A stretch of DNA of 64,000 nt, taken from contig JAHRHY010000002.1 in the NCBI GenBank assembly GCA_019671135.1, positions 2,743,501-2,807,500 on the forward strand, written 5' to 3'. Each line of letters opens with the position of its first letter. Position 1 is the stretch's first letter. The position numbers and the translations under genes are program-made. Positions 23,446 through 34,648 of this stretch are shown piece after piece. The DNA is from Linnemannia hyalina (Eukaryota > Mortierellomycota > Mortierellomycetes > Mortierellales > Mortierellaceae). The notes beneath the pieces were generated by a model. It made no database searches and was not told the DNA's origin. It was given only the letters and a program-made list of their open reading frames with translations.

Positions 23446-26132
23446 CTAGGAACCTTTGGCCATAGAACCATATTCCTGGTCCCACTCCTTATAAAGATCC
23501 AAATCGCGGTCGCTGACACTAGCCCTCACTTGCGACAACGCCTCCAAGAAATCGCCATGGTTGATCGGCCTCAAATCATCAAGCCCAATATCCAAAATAT
23601 CTCCTTGAATCGCCCGCACAGGTCCCAGAGCTGCTTCTCGACAGAGACCCGTCATATCCGATCCCGAATACCCTGCAGTGCGTTCGCAGATATCCTTAAT
23701 GTGATCCTCGTTCAGCTCATGCGGTTGGGACTCCAAAAGCTTGTTTATCAACCCCATGCGGCCCTCGTACTCGGGAAGAGGGATGTACAATCGTTTTTGG
23801 AACCGACGTCGCGCCGCTTCGTCAATCTCCTGCGGTCGGTTCGTCGCACCCACAATCAAGATCCGATCCTCCTCTCCACCTACTCCGACGCCATCAAACT
23901 GCACCAAAAACTCTGTCTTGATCCTCCTTGAAGCCTCGACCTCACCGTCGGTGCGCTGGGTCAGAAGCGAGTCAATCTCGTCCATAAAGATAACCGCAGG
24001 TTGATGACACCGCGCAACTGCAAAAAGCGCCCTCACCATCTTCTCTCCATCACCGACCCATTTCGAGGTCAATGAAGACGAGCTGATGCTAAAGAACGTA
24101 GCCTTGGACTGACTGGCGATGCACTTGCCAATCATCGTCTTTCCTGTACCTGGCGGACCAAACAGCAAAAGTCCCTTTGGAGGGCGTCGGAGGCCAGTAA
24201 AGATCTCGGGCCGGAGCATTGGCCATGTGATAGTCTCCTTGATGGTCTTTTTGGCGTGTTCCAATCCGGAAATGTCCTCCCAGGTGACAGCAGCATACGA
24301 CTCCATGATCTATGTATCCATCGCACATAAGGTATATATCACGGTGAGTACTCGCGTGCTTTAGCATCGTGCGTGTGTCAAGAAGCTAAAAAAAAAAAAA
24401 AAAAAAAGCGTGAACAGAATACATACCTCGTTCTTGATGGACTCGATCATCTTGGGGTCAATATTCTTCAGCCTGTCGTCTATAAGCTCCTCGGCCCCGT
24501 CTGCAGGCTTGGTCGTTTTGGTACCCTCATCGTTGTTCTCGGCGCTGTTGGTCCTATTAATCGGCGACTTGAATTTCGGTCGCTTGGTTCCCAGCATCTT
24601 GGACTTCAAGGTCGCCGCATTGGAGGTGCTCCCGGAGTTGGTGTTGCCGTTCGAGTAGTTGTTCCCGTTCATGTTGTTGTTATTTAACACCGTATAAGGG
24701 TTGTTCGCCGGACTGGTGAATCCTCCGCGATTCATGTAATGGTTTGCCTTCTTTTCTTCCTGCAACTGCTCTTCAATAGCCTAATTATTTGAAAGGTATA
24801 ATAAGAATTAGCAACAATGTGCAGAGGAAAATAAATGAAATAAAATACCCATCATTATCGCAGCGCTTGTATCGATACGTACCAGTTGCTCCTTCGCTGT
24901 GATGAACTGTGCTGGCTTGCTGGCGTTTTCTGTTGCATCTGATCGATCATTCCATGTCTAAAAAAAATGCGAGAAGAGTCTTGTAAGTCAAGAGCACACC
25001 TCTCAATTAACCACGAAATTTGAAGGTCAACAGAATGTGAATCGGAAACTTACCCGTTTCTTGCTGTGGCGATCGATCCCATTCGAAAAACTATTCGCGA
25101 CAGGTCGGTAATCAGGAACAGGGACAGGATCGCTTCGGTCGTCGTCATCTTCGTCGTCACCGTAAGCCGCATATTTTGCCCTGGATGTACTCGGTACTGG
25201 TATCGTTGGAGCAGCGGGTTGATTCCTTTGTGTCCTTGACAGGGGAGTAACAGCAGAATCGTGCGGATGAGATTTGATGGAGCCATTCTTGCCATCGTTA
25301 ATAGGCCGCATGATGACGTCGGGTGGGGTAGTTGATCCTGTCCTTGCGTTTTTGGTGGCTGCGGCTTCCTGTTGGAGCGCTTCCTGAGCCGCTGTTGCCG
25401 CCGCTGCTGCTGCAGCTTCCTCTTTGGCTCTAGTTTCCTTTGCCAAAGCGGCAGCCTCAGCCTCTGCTGCTAACCTAGCTGACTCCTCTGCCGCTGCTGC
25501 TGCCTTGACCTCCTCCTCTTTGTACTGGTTCGACCGATCCTGTAGGGATTTGAGTGACTCCGGCATTGGCGGTATATCCAGTTCTGGCTGACAGGTCTAT
25601 CATCGTGCCGTATGAAAGTGTCAGCATGTTTCCAATGATACCACAGACCTCCTTGGAGACATACAGCAAAAGGACGAAGAAAAAGGCATACCAGAGCTGC
25701 AAGATCCTCAAGGCACATGGTATAATCAAACATGTTGCGATCGTTTGGGTCCACGGCCGAGGTAAATCGCCGATTGGCAAATTTCTTGTTTAGCGTCAAG
25801 TTGACTTTGTGGTTGACACGGTCGACAATTCTCCTGCCAGCCATACTCACACCTCCACTCGCAGCAGCTGCAGTAGTACTCGTAGTGGAGACTGTCGAAG
25901 ACGGGGCAGCAAGAGGGTCCCTGTGGACGCAAGTCTCGAGGTACTGTCGATGATAGTGTTCCTGCAGGGTCCTGGCGTTCCTGCGCTGTTGTGGTGTCAG
26001 GAGGACGTCATTTGCTTCAGTGGACAGCAGGAGCAAGAGTGCACGATGATGCGAGGCCGAGATCAGAGGGAGGTGTCTAGTTGCCTTTGCCCTTGCAGCA
26101 TGCTCGTTTGCATGAATCGCTCGCTCGTCCAT
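23446..26132 (-). CDS. FIGL1: Fidgetin-like-1 type AAA ATPase
   Basis: Exons 25692-26132, 25054-25596, 24883-24957, 24427-24780 and 23446-24309 are all phase 0 and give about 758 residues. The C-terminal half is one AAA module: Walker A GPPGTGKT (about 522-529), [19 protein letters not shown] pore region, Walker [11 protein letters not shown], sensor [16 protein letters not shown], then a Vps4-type C-terminal helix with [12 protein letters not shown]. The small exon reading [18 protein letters not shown]...AKEQL matches the conserved linker before the FIGNL1 catalytic core. Relatives dismantle RAD51 filaments during recombination; related fidgetin, spastin and katanin sever microtubules. The N-terminal 147 residues are helical and basic, and a following Ala/Glu-rich stretch looks like a coiled coil. 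The upstream open frame before the chosen Met is leader-like. Confidence 0.92.
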
Positions 26133-26527
26133 TGTCTCCTGTAAAATGGTCAGATTTCGGCGGCAATGAGGGTCAAAGGGAAAGTAAAGAGGAGGAAAAG
26201 AAAGGGAGCATGGAGAGCATAATAATTTCGGTGGCAAAATATATTCAGAACGTGGCTTTGGTAAGAACACAGGCAGACATGCTGTTTGATCAAATGGCAG
26301 GAGGAGGGCAGAAACAGGCTAGACGCCCTCTTTACTCGTCTAACACTTACTTAGCCGTAACTCAACACCTACACTCTCGGTCAAGGTCGTTTTTTGTTTA
26401 AATTATTGCAAGTTTATGATCATAAGTGTGAGGAGGAGGAGGGATACTTTTTAAACGCAACATTGTTGCTTTCTTCGTGTTTGTTGGAGGGTTGTGAGTG
26501 AGTGTGTGCTTGTGCTTCTTAATCTAT
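26133..26527. other. Spacer between Rieske and FIGL1 genes
   Basis: 395 bp holding the 3' region of the Rieske gene and the promoter of FIGL1, both on the minus strand. No further gene. Confidence 0.6.
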
Positions 26528-28104
26528 TTAACCAATGATAATCTTGTTGCCCTCCTCGAACGAGTAGGCAGGGATCTCAAGGTTCAATGGTGCAGGTCCC
26601 TTACGGATACGTCCAGAGATATCGTAGTGAGAACCGTGGCAAGGGCAGTACCATCCACCATAGTCACCAGCCTCACCAATTGGGACGCATCCCAAGTGAG
26701 TGCAGACACCTGTGTGCAATAATAGAAGACACGGTTAGAACGACAGTGACCAATACATTCCATGAATGATCCTGAGCAAATTCAAAATGCCAGCGAAATC
26801 ACATACCCAACATGACCAACCACTCGGGCTTCTGGGCACGCTCAGCATCATTCTGGGGGTCACGGAGCTCGGTAATGTTGACGGCGTTAGCCTCATCGAT
26901 CTCATCAGCGGTACGGTGACGGATGAAGACGGGCTTTCCACGCCACTTGATGGTGACGTTACGACCCTCGGGGATGGTGCTGAGGTCGACCTCGACCTTG
27001 GCCAAGGCCAAAACATCGGCGGAGGCAGACATGTTGGCCAAAAAGTCGGCGACGGTGGTCTTGGCTCCAAGGAAGGAGACAGCACCGGTGGTTCCGACCA
27101 TGAAGTAGGAGAAGGCGCGGTTGGTGGCGTCGCCCGATCCGCTCTTGTACTTGCTAAAGTCGGGGATGTTGGTGGTCTCGCGGGCGGAGGTGTGGTTGAA
27201 ACGCTTCTGCTGAGAGAGACCAGCGGGGGCTTTCATTCCAGTATGAAGGTGTTGTATCAATTGGAAGGAAGATATTAGTGTCGGGTCCAACGGTAACGTG
27301 TGTAGTTGTCTATCCGGAGTGCAGTCCATTCTGCGTGTCCAAACGAACGCGTCCAGGACGTCCCTGCTGGTGTGGTGTGTGGGGTATCCGATACTCCGGA
27401 CTTTTCACAAAGCTCCTGACAAAAGCGTGAAGCAGAACGCAGTCGATAATCCTGCTATGCAACAAAGCGCAGTTACCCCATGCTCCTCATCTGCCCTTTG
27501 TATTTTCGGCACTTCCCGATCTGTTCCTTGCCTTGCTCGCACCTAATCGGATAGCCCAGGGCTTAACGATCATGGCCCTCCTTCACTTTGAAGATGGCTT
27601 CCTTTTAACAAGCAAGTCAAAACCATTAAAGAAAATCCATTCTCATGTTTGTTCATGTGCTAGAATCGCCATTCCGGTGTACAAGAGTTGATCCTGCAGG
27701 GCCGCTCGGAAATCCGAACCTGAAATCCCGAATCTTCCGTGTTTTGGCTCTTTTTTTGTTGTTTTTTTTGTCGGTACTTTTGCAGGGCTGGTTGTCGATC
27801 CTGTCTCAGACTTGAGGAATATGCTCCCTTGTTGGCTCAGGGGTAGAGGGTGAGAATGGTTGAAGTGAAAGAGGAGAGGGAACATACCGGTGACAAAGGA
27901 GCGGTTGTTGTTCGAAGAGGTGGACTTCAAGGCGGGGATGGAGGGGGTGGCGGGAGATTCGTGGTGTCCGTGTCCGTGGTGATCATCGGAGGGGTAGAGA
28001 GCTGATCTGTTGAGGACGGTGCGGAGGCCGGAGGCGGTGGCGGGGAGGGTGACGAAGGAGCGGTTCAGCGAGGCTGAAGCCAGCTTGGTAGCGAGGGATG
28101 CCAT
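26528..28104 (-). CDS. RIP1: Rieske iron-sulfur subunit of the cytochrome bc1 complex
   Basis: Exons 27888-28104, 26807-27229 and 26528-26709 give about 273 residues. It carries the 2Fe-2S cluster of respiratory complex III and moves electrons from ubiquinol to cytochrome c1 at the inner mitochondrial membrane. The presequence is basic, lacks acidic residues near the start ([17 protein letters not shown]) and is His-rich further on. The membrane helix is [19 protein letters not shown]. Cluster ligands are Cys/His in CTHLGC (about C216, H218) and CPCHGS (about C235, H238), with the bridging disulfide pair C221 and C237. The last intron falls right before CTHLGC. The first intron is long (658 nt) and separates the import region from the rest; it contains an open frame that I regard as chance. 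Confidence 0.95.
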
Positions 28105-28540
28105 GGTGAGGAGGATGTGAGGGTGGTGGAGGGAGGACGGATTGACAACGATACCCTCTCATAAGGGAGATGCTATTTTGCTCCTTCCGAAAAAAAAAAT
28201 CGACGTCACTCGGAATTACTAGCCCCTTAACATGTAACACCAAGATCATTTCTAGGCGGAGCTGTAGGCAAAGGTGGAGGCAAAGGTGGAGGCAGGGGTC
28301 GAACAAAAAGGTGCCAGTTTTGTTGAGTCGTAGTAATTGTATTAAAGACAAGTGTTGTACAAACGGCGGTTGGTTCTTCTAAATAGTCTGTCTGAAGAAA
28401 ATGTTCTGTCGCCACATGCAACCGCCGAGGAATAGGGGGAAGCTGGCGAGACCACCGCAGCGACGGGGCGGAGAAGACGCAGGTATCCAGAAAAACGAGG
28501 CGATAATTCGATCAAAGCCGTTCCAGACGCCACCCTCTCT
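28105..28540. other. Spacer between CENP-A and Rieske genes
   Basis: 436 bp holding the 3' region of CENP-A and the promoter of RIP1, both on the minus strand. It has a short imperfect repeat GGCAAAGGTGGA (about 28268-28292). No gene. Confidence 0.6.
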
Positions 28541-28978
28541 CTAAGCAAGACCTCCCTGATGACCTCTTATTCTTCTTGCAAGCTGAATATCCTTTTGCAT
28601 GATGGTCACACGCTTGGCGTGAATCGCACAGAGATTTCTATGGTTTCAAGGTGAGAGGAAGTCAATTAGTCGACATGAATGGAAAACGAGACGAGTATAC
28701 AGGTAATATCTCATTCAAAACCTTGGAGGTAAAGTGATAGCTTCCATGAACTGCACGATAGTATTCGACTTACGCGTCTTCAAAGAGATGGACCATGAAT
28801 GCCTCTGTCGCCTCCTGCAGTGCCATAAGGGCCGCGGTTTGCCAGCGTAGGCCAATATTATCAGATAATGACACCTGACTCACAAAGTCTGTAGAGATCT
28901 CTCGCACCTAGATGAAACATTGCAGCATTGTTCAGTATTCTGCTATCAATTACTACCACGCGCAACCAAAAAAATAAA

Positions 28979-29010
<32 letters not shown>

Positions 29011-29322
29011 AGTGGCAAAAACAATTAATTCGCAAGAGGCAAAAAGAATGCATACCACGCGTGCAAAAGGGGTTCTGAGAATCAAGAGGTCGGTTGACTT
29101 TTGATATTGACGGATTTCGCGTAGTGCCTTTGATCCTGGTTTGTAGCGACGTCCTTTTGCAGCAGCAGCAGCGGCAGGGTTTCCTGCCCCTGCTTTTGTC
29201 TTCCCCCCTCGCTGAGTTTCTGCAGCTCCTTGCCGTGATGGAGGATGAGTACCCCCGGTTGTTTTTGTGCTCTTCCTTGAACCGCCTTGTTCTCCACGGT
29301 TGTCACTAGAGAGCCTGGCCAT
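28541..29322 (-). CDS. CENPA: Centromeric histone H3 variant CENP-A
   Basis: Exons 29056-29322, 28774-28907 and 28541-28637 give about 165 residues. It replaces H3 in centromeric nucleosomes and founds the kinetochore. The N-tail (about 56 residues) is unlike canonical H3: rich in Gly, Ala, Thr and Gln and without the ARTKQTARKS start. The histone fold begins at [20 protein letters not shown] and continues [14 protein letters not shown]. Loop 1 is longer than in H3 and reads [19 protein letters not shown], with Trp111 where H3 has Phe; longer loop 1 and this Trp are CENP-A marks. The fold ends [20 protein letters not shown] then RRIRG. Met29322 is preceded by an open in-frame leader; I chose it because it gives a normal-length tail. 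Intron 1 carries an AAAAT repeat. It is head-to-head with NAP1. Confidence 0.93.
28971..29010 (+). repeat. AAAAT microsatellite in CENP-A intron 1
   Basis: About seven AAAAT/AAAAAT units within the intron 28908-29055. Confidence 0.8.
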
Positions 29323-29619
29323 GCTGCGGCAGTAATAGAGGGCGGTGTATGGAAGGCGTCCTGTTGAACGTCGAGCCGCGGATGGGTTTGAGGGTGAGAA
29401 TGAGTACGAAGCAAAAAGCAATTTGTTTTGTTTCGTGATTCCTTCACACGAAAAAAAGCACTGTTTAAAAAGCAATGGATTTGATCACCTGACATTAAGA
29501 GTAGCCCTTAAAAAGAGGCATGCGTGCGCTATCTCGCATTGTATTTTGATTTTTTTTCTGTTTTTCTCCTCTCTTCAATCCACACCCACTGAACCACCAC
29601 AACACAACTCATCAAAAAG
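29323..29619. promoter_or_regulatory. Shared divergent promoter of CENP-A and NAP1
   Basis: 297 bp separate the two start codons. The NAP1 side is CT-rich (29555-29580). The CENP-A side has CG-rich blocks near 29355-29385. I cannot name a specific factor site. The small gap means promoter elements must be shared or interleaved. Confidence 0.7.
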
Positions 29620-31845
29620 ATGGATTCCTCCTCAGGTAATAATAATCAGCATTGACAGCCAGGCCATCCCTTGTCAACAACTCCAACAGCACTTGCCATC
29701 ATCCCTCTTTGATCACTCCCTGGCAGTTGATGCCGCAAAGATCTCTCTTTTGCCACACACACACACTCTCCCACAGACACTCTGGCCCTTATTGCCATGA
29801 ACGGACCATCAGGTTCTACTACTGCGACACAGTCCACTACTGAATGTCCGCACTTCCCCCTTCTGTCGCCTCCCCTCTCATATCCATCTGTCGAGTCAGC
29901 TGTTTCCCTCATACCTGTACTTTAATACGCCATCGTGCCTTTGGAGAATTATCCTCTCTTGGCTCACTGTAGCCACCTGGAGATCAACTTTCTTTTTTTT
30001 TTGTTGGGGTCTGGCTTGTTGGCCAGCCTTTTTTTATTTTTTTATTTGCCTTTTTTTTTGCTTCCTTGGGCAGCTTCGCAGCAACCTTTTGTTTGTTTAC
30101 TTGAAGAGGAAGAATTGAAGAAAGACACTAACCATATGACTGCCTCACTTTGCTTTTGAACTGTAGCCAACGTTGATATCAAGAAGAAGCAGCAGCAGGA
30201 AGCTCCTACTCCTCAGAACACCCCCATCTTCTCTGCCCCTATCAGCCGCCCCGCTGCTACTGTTGAGGACGATATGGAGACCATCCAGACCCCTGGTAAG
30301 TCCTGTCGTCACACAACAGGAACAACCTCACATCACCACCCCAGCATCCATCAGTGTGATATCTTTCAGGGGACTTCTTTTACAAGAGACTGGATGACGA
30401 TGATCCCGCTTAGGATGCCAAGGAGAAGGATATGGTGGCGATCCCAGTCCAGGATGGATATACGGCTACCCCCCAACAAAAAATGGAATTATTTCCTTTT
30501 GCTTCCTAAACAATCTATTCTTGTCATTCCAACAAGAAAGGACAATAATAACTGACTTTCCCTCGTCGTCCAACTTTCTCACTTCTTCATTCTCGCTTTG
30601 GTGATTGATTAAATAGGCACCTCCTTGTTGGGTAACAACGCTCAGCTCATGTCGATGTTGCAGGGCCGTCTCGGTAACTTGGTCGGTGCCCCTTCCAACT
30701 ACCTCTCGACCTTGGGCCCCGATGTCCGCCGTCGTGTCAAGGGCTTGAAGTCCCTCCAGAACAAGCACTCTGTCTTGGAGGCTGACTTCCAGAAAGAGAT
30801 CCTTGCCTTGGAGAAGAAGTACCTCGCCCTCTACACTCCTCTCTACGAGAAGCGTGCTGAGTTCATCAGCGGCAAGGCCGAGCCCACCGAGGCTGAGGTC
30901 GAGGATGGCGTCAGCGAAGACGAGGAAGAGGGGGATGAGGAAGAGGATGATGAGGACAAGGACATTGAGAAGGTTGAAGGTACATACATATCCATACACA
31001 CATCAGGATGCCCTATCAAACTTTTTGCAACGAAACCTACCCGGGAGAAAGACATGTTCTCTTGCATTCCTGCAACAGTCTTGGCGATGGAGAGAGTGCT
31101 CAACTGAATCTACCCACTCACACTCTATTCTATTTTCTGTTGTTTCACCAAAATGATAGGTATTCCCGAGTTCTGGCTCACTGCCTTGAAGTCGCACCCC
31201 CACTTTGCCGACATCATCACCGAGAAGGACGAGGAGGCTTTGAAGCACTTGGTCGACATCCGCATGTCCTACTTTGACAAGCCCGGCTTCCGCCTTGACT
31301 TTGAGTTCTCCCCCAACGAGTTCTTCACCAACACCATCCTGACAAAGACCTACTTCTACCAGGATGAGCCCGGATATGGCGGCGACTTTGTGTACGACCA
31401 CGCCGAGGGCACCAAGATTGACTGGAAGGAGGGCAAGGACATGTCAGTCACCATCGAGACCAAGAAGCAGCGCCACAAGGGAACCAACAAGACCCGTGTG
31501 GTCAAGAAGACCGTCCCCGCTGAGACCTTCTTCTCCTTCTTCGCTCCCCCAGTTGCCCCCGAGGACGAGGACGATGAGGAAGAGATGGACGAAGACTTGG
31601 ACGAGAAGCTCGAAGCTGACTATGGTTTGGGCGAGGAGCTCAAGGACTCTGTCATCCCCCGTGCTGTCGACTGGTTCACTGGCAAGGCTCTCCAATACCA
31701 GGACCAGGGTGACCAGTACGACGATGACTTTGAGTACGACGATGAGGAGGGCAGCGATGACAATGATGAGGATGATGATGATGAGGACGACGACAACGAG
31801 TTGCCTGCAAAGGATGAAAAAGCCCCCGAGTGCAAGCAGCAATAG
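29620..31845 (+). CDS. NAP1: Nucleosome assembly protein NAP1
   Basis: Exons 29620-29635, 30167-30295, 30617-30979 and 31160-31845 give about 397 residues. It is a histone chaperone, mainly for H2A-H2B, that shuttles histones and assembles nucleosomes. The NAP domain spans about 70-345: a long dimerisation helix ([40 protein letters not shown]), then [48 protein letters not shown], and the FFSFF segment before the acidic part. The C-terminus is an acidic tail, as in the family, and an acidic block also follows the dimer helix. The first exon is only 16 nt (MDSSS plus one base). It is convergent with the SR-protein gene. Confidence 0.95.
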
Positions 31846-32235
31846 GTGGACTATGTGTCATCCCTTCGCGTTTTCTTTATCCATTTCATTACAATCATAA
31901 CAATCCCAACCATTCCACTTACTTTGCATGTTCTACCCAATCTTTTCATTACCCTTCCAATTTCATTTCCTCCTCCCCATTTTCATTGTGACTCCTTCTA
32001 TTATCCAACAACCATAATAAAAACGAAGACAACGATCTTCTCCAAAAAAAGGCCTTTAGAACAAATCGATAGAATTGAATGATGAATGCGCTCCTTTAAT
32101 TGTTTTTCATGTTCGAATGCGTCATCTACCCTAGTTCAAAGGAGTTGGCTTTTTTTTTGTTGGCCTTGTGGTGTTGATATAAAAATAAGTTGTGTGTGAG
32201 AGAGAGAGAGAGAGAGTGGATGAAAAATATCAGGT
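31846..32235. other. Convergent 3' intergenic region
   Basis: 390 bp between the stops of NAP1 and the SR-protein gene. It is T-rich on the NAP1 side and has a GA-dinucleotide run near 32196-32216. No gene. Confidence 0.7.
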
Positions 32236-34359
32236 TTAGTCCTGGCGGGGAGAGCGGGAGCGGGAACGGGAGCGGCCACGGTCCTCATCAACACGACGGG
32301 GCTCTTCACGGCCTACACGTTCCTCACGGTGGGGCTCCTCGCGCTCATCACGTCCAGCGCGGTCATCGCGGCGATCGTCACGGCGGTCGTCACGGCGGTC
32401 ATCACGGTAGTCGCGGCGGGGGGAACGGTCGCGGCGATCATAGTCACGACGTTCGTAACGATCGCGGTCATAATCGCGGCGAGGGGAGCGAGAGCGAGAA
32501 CGGGAACGGCGGCGAGGGGAGCGAGATCTTATAGTCAATTGAAGATATAATATTTGATTAGGTTAGTATCATGGGTGAATAGATGAGAACAAACATCCTC
32601 AGGGCATTGATCGCCATAACGAGGTAGGTGATCAGATGCGAGGGAAGGGAAGGTTGAATGAAAGCCTTGAAACACAACGCACACACACGTATTTTTGGTA
32701 GTGTCAACTCCATTTTGTTTTTGCTATCCACATACAAAGATCATGACGGCCAAGCTTGGCTGCACGGCTCGGTGAATGAAAAGCAATGTGGAAGAAAGGA
32801 CGTTGACACCCTTCGAGTTCGCCGCCAAGGTAAAACGGAAAAGAGATCTCTGGCAAACACATCCCGCAACGAAAAGGTCTTTTGGTCGAGTCAAAGGATC
32901 AAGGGTGGCGGTAATGTCTATATCCTGCGGGTCCGGATGGCGATATGCTGGATCCATGGCGGTGCAAAGTGGCGAAGAGGCTGGGTCGTCATTGATCATG
33001 ATCTGGTGGGGCGGAGCAGAAGTGAAAGAAGAACGGCTATTCTTGGTGGTCCTGGTTCGGTCTGGGTCACAGGGTCGGGATCATGCGCGGTCATGTCGGC
33101 AGAACAGAATTGTCGAAAGATCACAGTGCGGGAGACATCCTTGCAGGGAGTCCTTGTCGTACGTCAAATTCGGAAATCCAAGAAATCTTCGCACTCTTGT
33201 ACCGGTCCCCCATTTATCACGGATCCTTTTTTCGTCAGAGAAGAGCGAGACGTCCAAACACACAGCTGCTTGAAAAACAAAGTGAAACGGAAATACCCCA
33301 GGAATATGGCAGAAGGAAGGGGGAGAGGAATATAGAACTGGACCCCATGCGGCACTGGTTGTTTGTGTTGTCGGTAATCCTCTTTCACGCTGCGCTTGCA
33401 CTGGCAGCGCAACGATCGAAATTTTGTCGCCAGTCTTCTGTTGATGGGGTCGGGTACTCCTCTTGACCGAACATGGACAGGAAAACATCGATCGGCAGTT
33501 GACAATACCTTCTGCGATCGCGACCATCGCGTCCGCCTCCGCCTCCGCGGCAATCTCTAGCCCAGTGTCCTAATATCAGAAGTGATATGAAAGTCAATTA
33601 ATCGTCCTGAGTGATCCTGATTAACACGGCACCTGAAATAGTCGACATCGTCTGTTCATTATCCTGGATAGACTTGAGCATTACCCTCCTTTCCGCACTA
33701 TTGAAAGGATGAGAAAATATTACAATGAGTGAGTAAAAGGTGATTTTGTAAGCGCACATCCAATTGCCATTTGATGCTGCTGGGCTGAAAATGATAGGTA
33801 ATTTAATCCGTACCTTGAAGCATTCGTTATCACCAGCGCGACGACCGTTGTTCTTGGCAAACTCAACGACAATGGGGTTTCCGTTCACCATGTGTCCATT
33901 GAGCTTGTGGACAGCCTCATCAGCATCACGAGGATCCTAGATAGTGGTCAAAGTGCGCAACAGGTCGAAGGTTTAAAATTAGAAAACCTGTTATGAGAAG
34001 GCGGGTCGAGCGATAGTTAAATGTTGTTTTGAATTGGCACTTGAACTGTATAATTAACAGGTCTACATACCTCGTACTCGACGAAACCATATCCAGAGTT
34101 GGTTCCTAGTTGATTGGTTGAAGAAAAATGTAGGTGTACGTTAGAGCTGCCCGTAGAGAAGTAAGGTTGCCATGACGATAGACTGTGAGTCCGATGGAGC
34201 GAGTTATTGTGGCGTGAGTGGGAATGTGAGTGTAATAGAAGAGAAGGGAGGGGTACCTCGCTTGATGTCGAGACGGGTGACTCTGCCGTACTTGGCAAAG
34301 AGATCCTCGAGATCTCTCGAGCGGGTGTCAGCAGAAAGGCGACCGAGGAAAAGAGCCAT
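32236..34359 (-). CDS. SR splicing factor with RRM, CCHC zinc knuckle and RS domain (RSZ/SRSF7-like)
   Basis: Exons 34257-34359, 34071-34105, 33814-33936, 33685-33697, 33509-33569 and 32236-32527 give about 208 residues. The RRM has RNP2 LFLGRL and RNP1 NSGYGFVEY. It is followed by a CCHC knuckle C-FK-C-GKEG-H-WARD-C (about C85, C88, H93, C98) and an arginine-serine/arginine-aspartate tail ([16 protein letters not shown]). The second Cys and the GKE of the knuckle come from a 13-nt microexon flanked by ATAG and GTAATG; without it the knuckle would fail and the frame would shift. This layout matches plant RSZ and animal SRSF7 proteins, which bind exonic enhancers and guide splice-site choice. 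The last intron is 981 nt, far longer than its neighbours. Confidence 0.9.
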
Positions 34360-34648
34360 GGTTGTTTAATAAAGTGAGTGATGGAGGAAGGGAAAAAGGG
34401 AGGAGAGAAGGGGCACACAGTGCACACACACTTGAACTCTCAAAGAGTGTGTTTGGGAGCAATGCAAAGCCACATGCCTTGGGTGAATGAATGGATCTCT
34501 CACTAATAGTCATGTGATTCGTGACGTGATGTGGAGGAGTAGCGAGCCAACCGCTCTGGACTGAAGGTCGTTCCTGTCTTTTCTACTTCTACTTCGTCTT
34601 CTCCTTTGCATCAACTCCAACCTCATTTACCTCACTTCCCTTTTCGCC
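34360..34648. promoter_or_regulatory. Shared divergent promoter of the SR-protein and ARPC4 genes
   Basis: 289 bp between the two start codons. CT-rich sequence lies before both starts. No named site is recognised. Confidence 0.6.

Noticed and set aside
27298..27546. Coding exon inside the long Rieske intron
   Set aside because: No frame joins both flanking exons in phase with acceptable splice sites and recognisable sequence; family proteins need no extra residues here.
28268..28300. GTTCGACCC-like B box near the Rieske promoter
   Set aside because: No acceptor or anticodon stems can be drawn around it.
32658..33335. 225-codon plus-strand open frame opposite the SR-protein gene
   Set aside because: It lies wholly inside a phase-checked intron on the other strand, has no motifs or family look, and starts in sequence without a promoter-like context.
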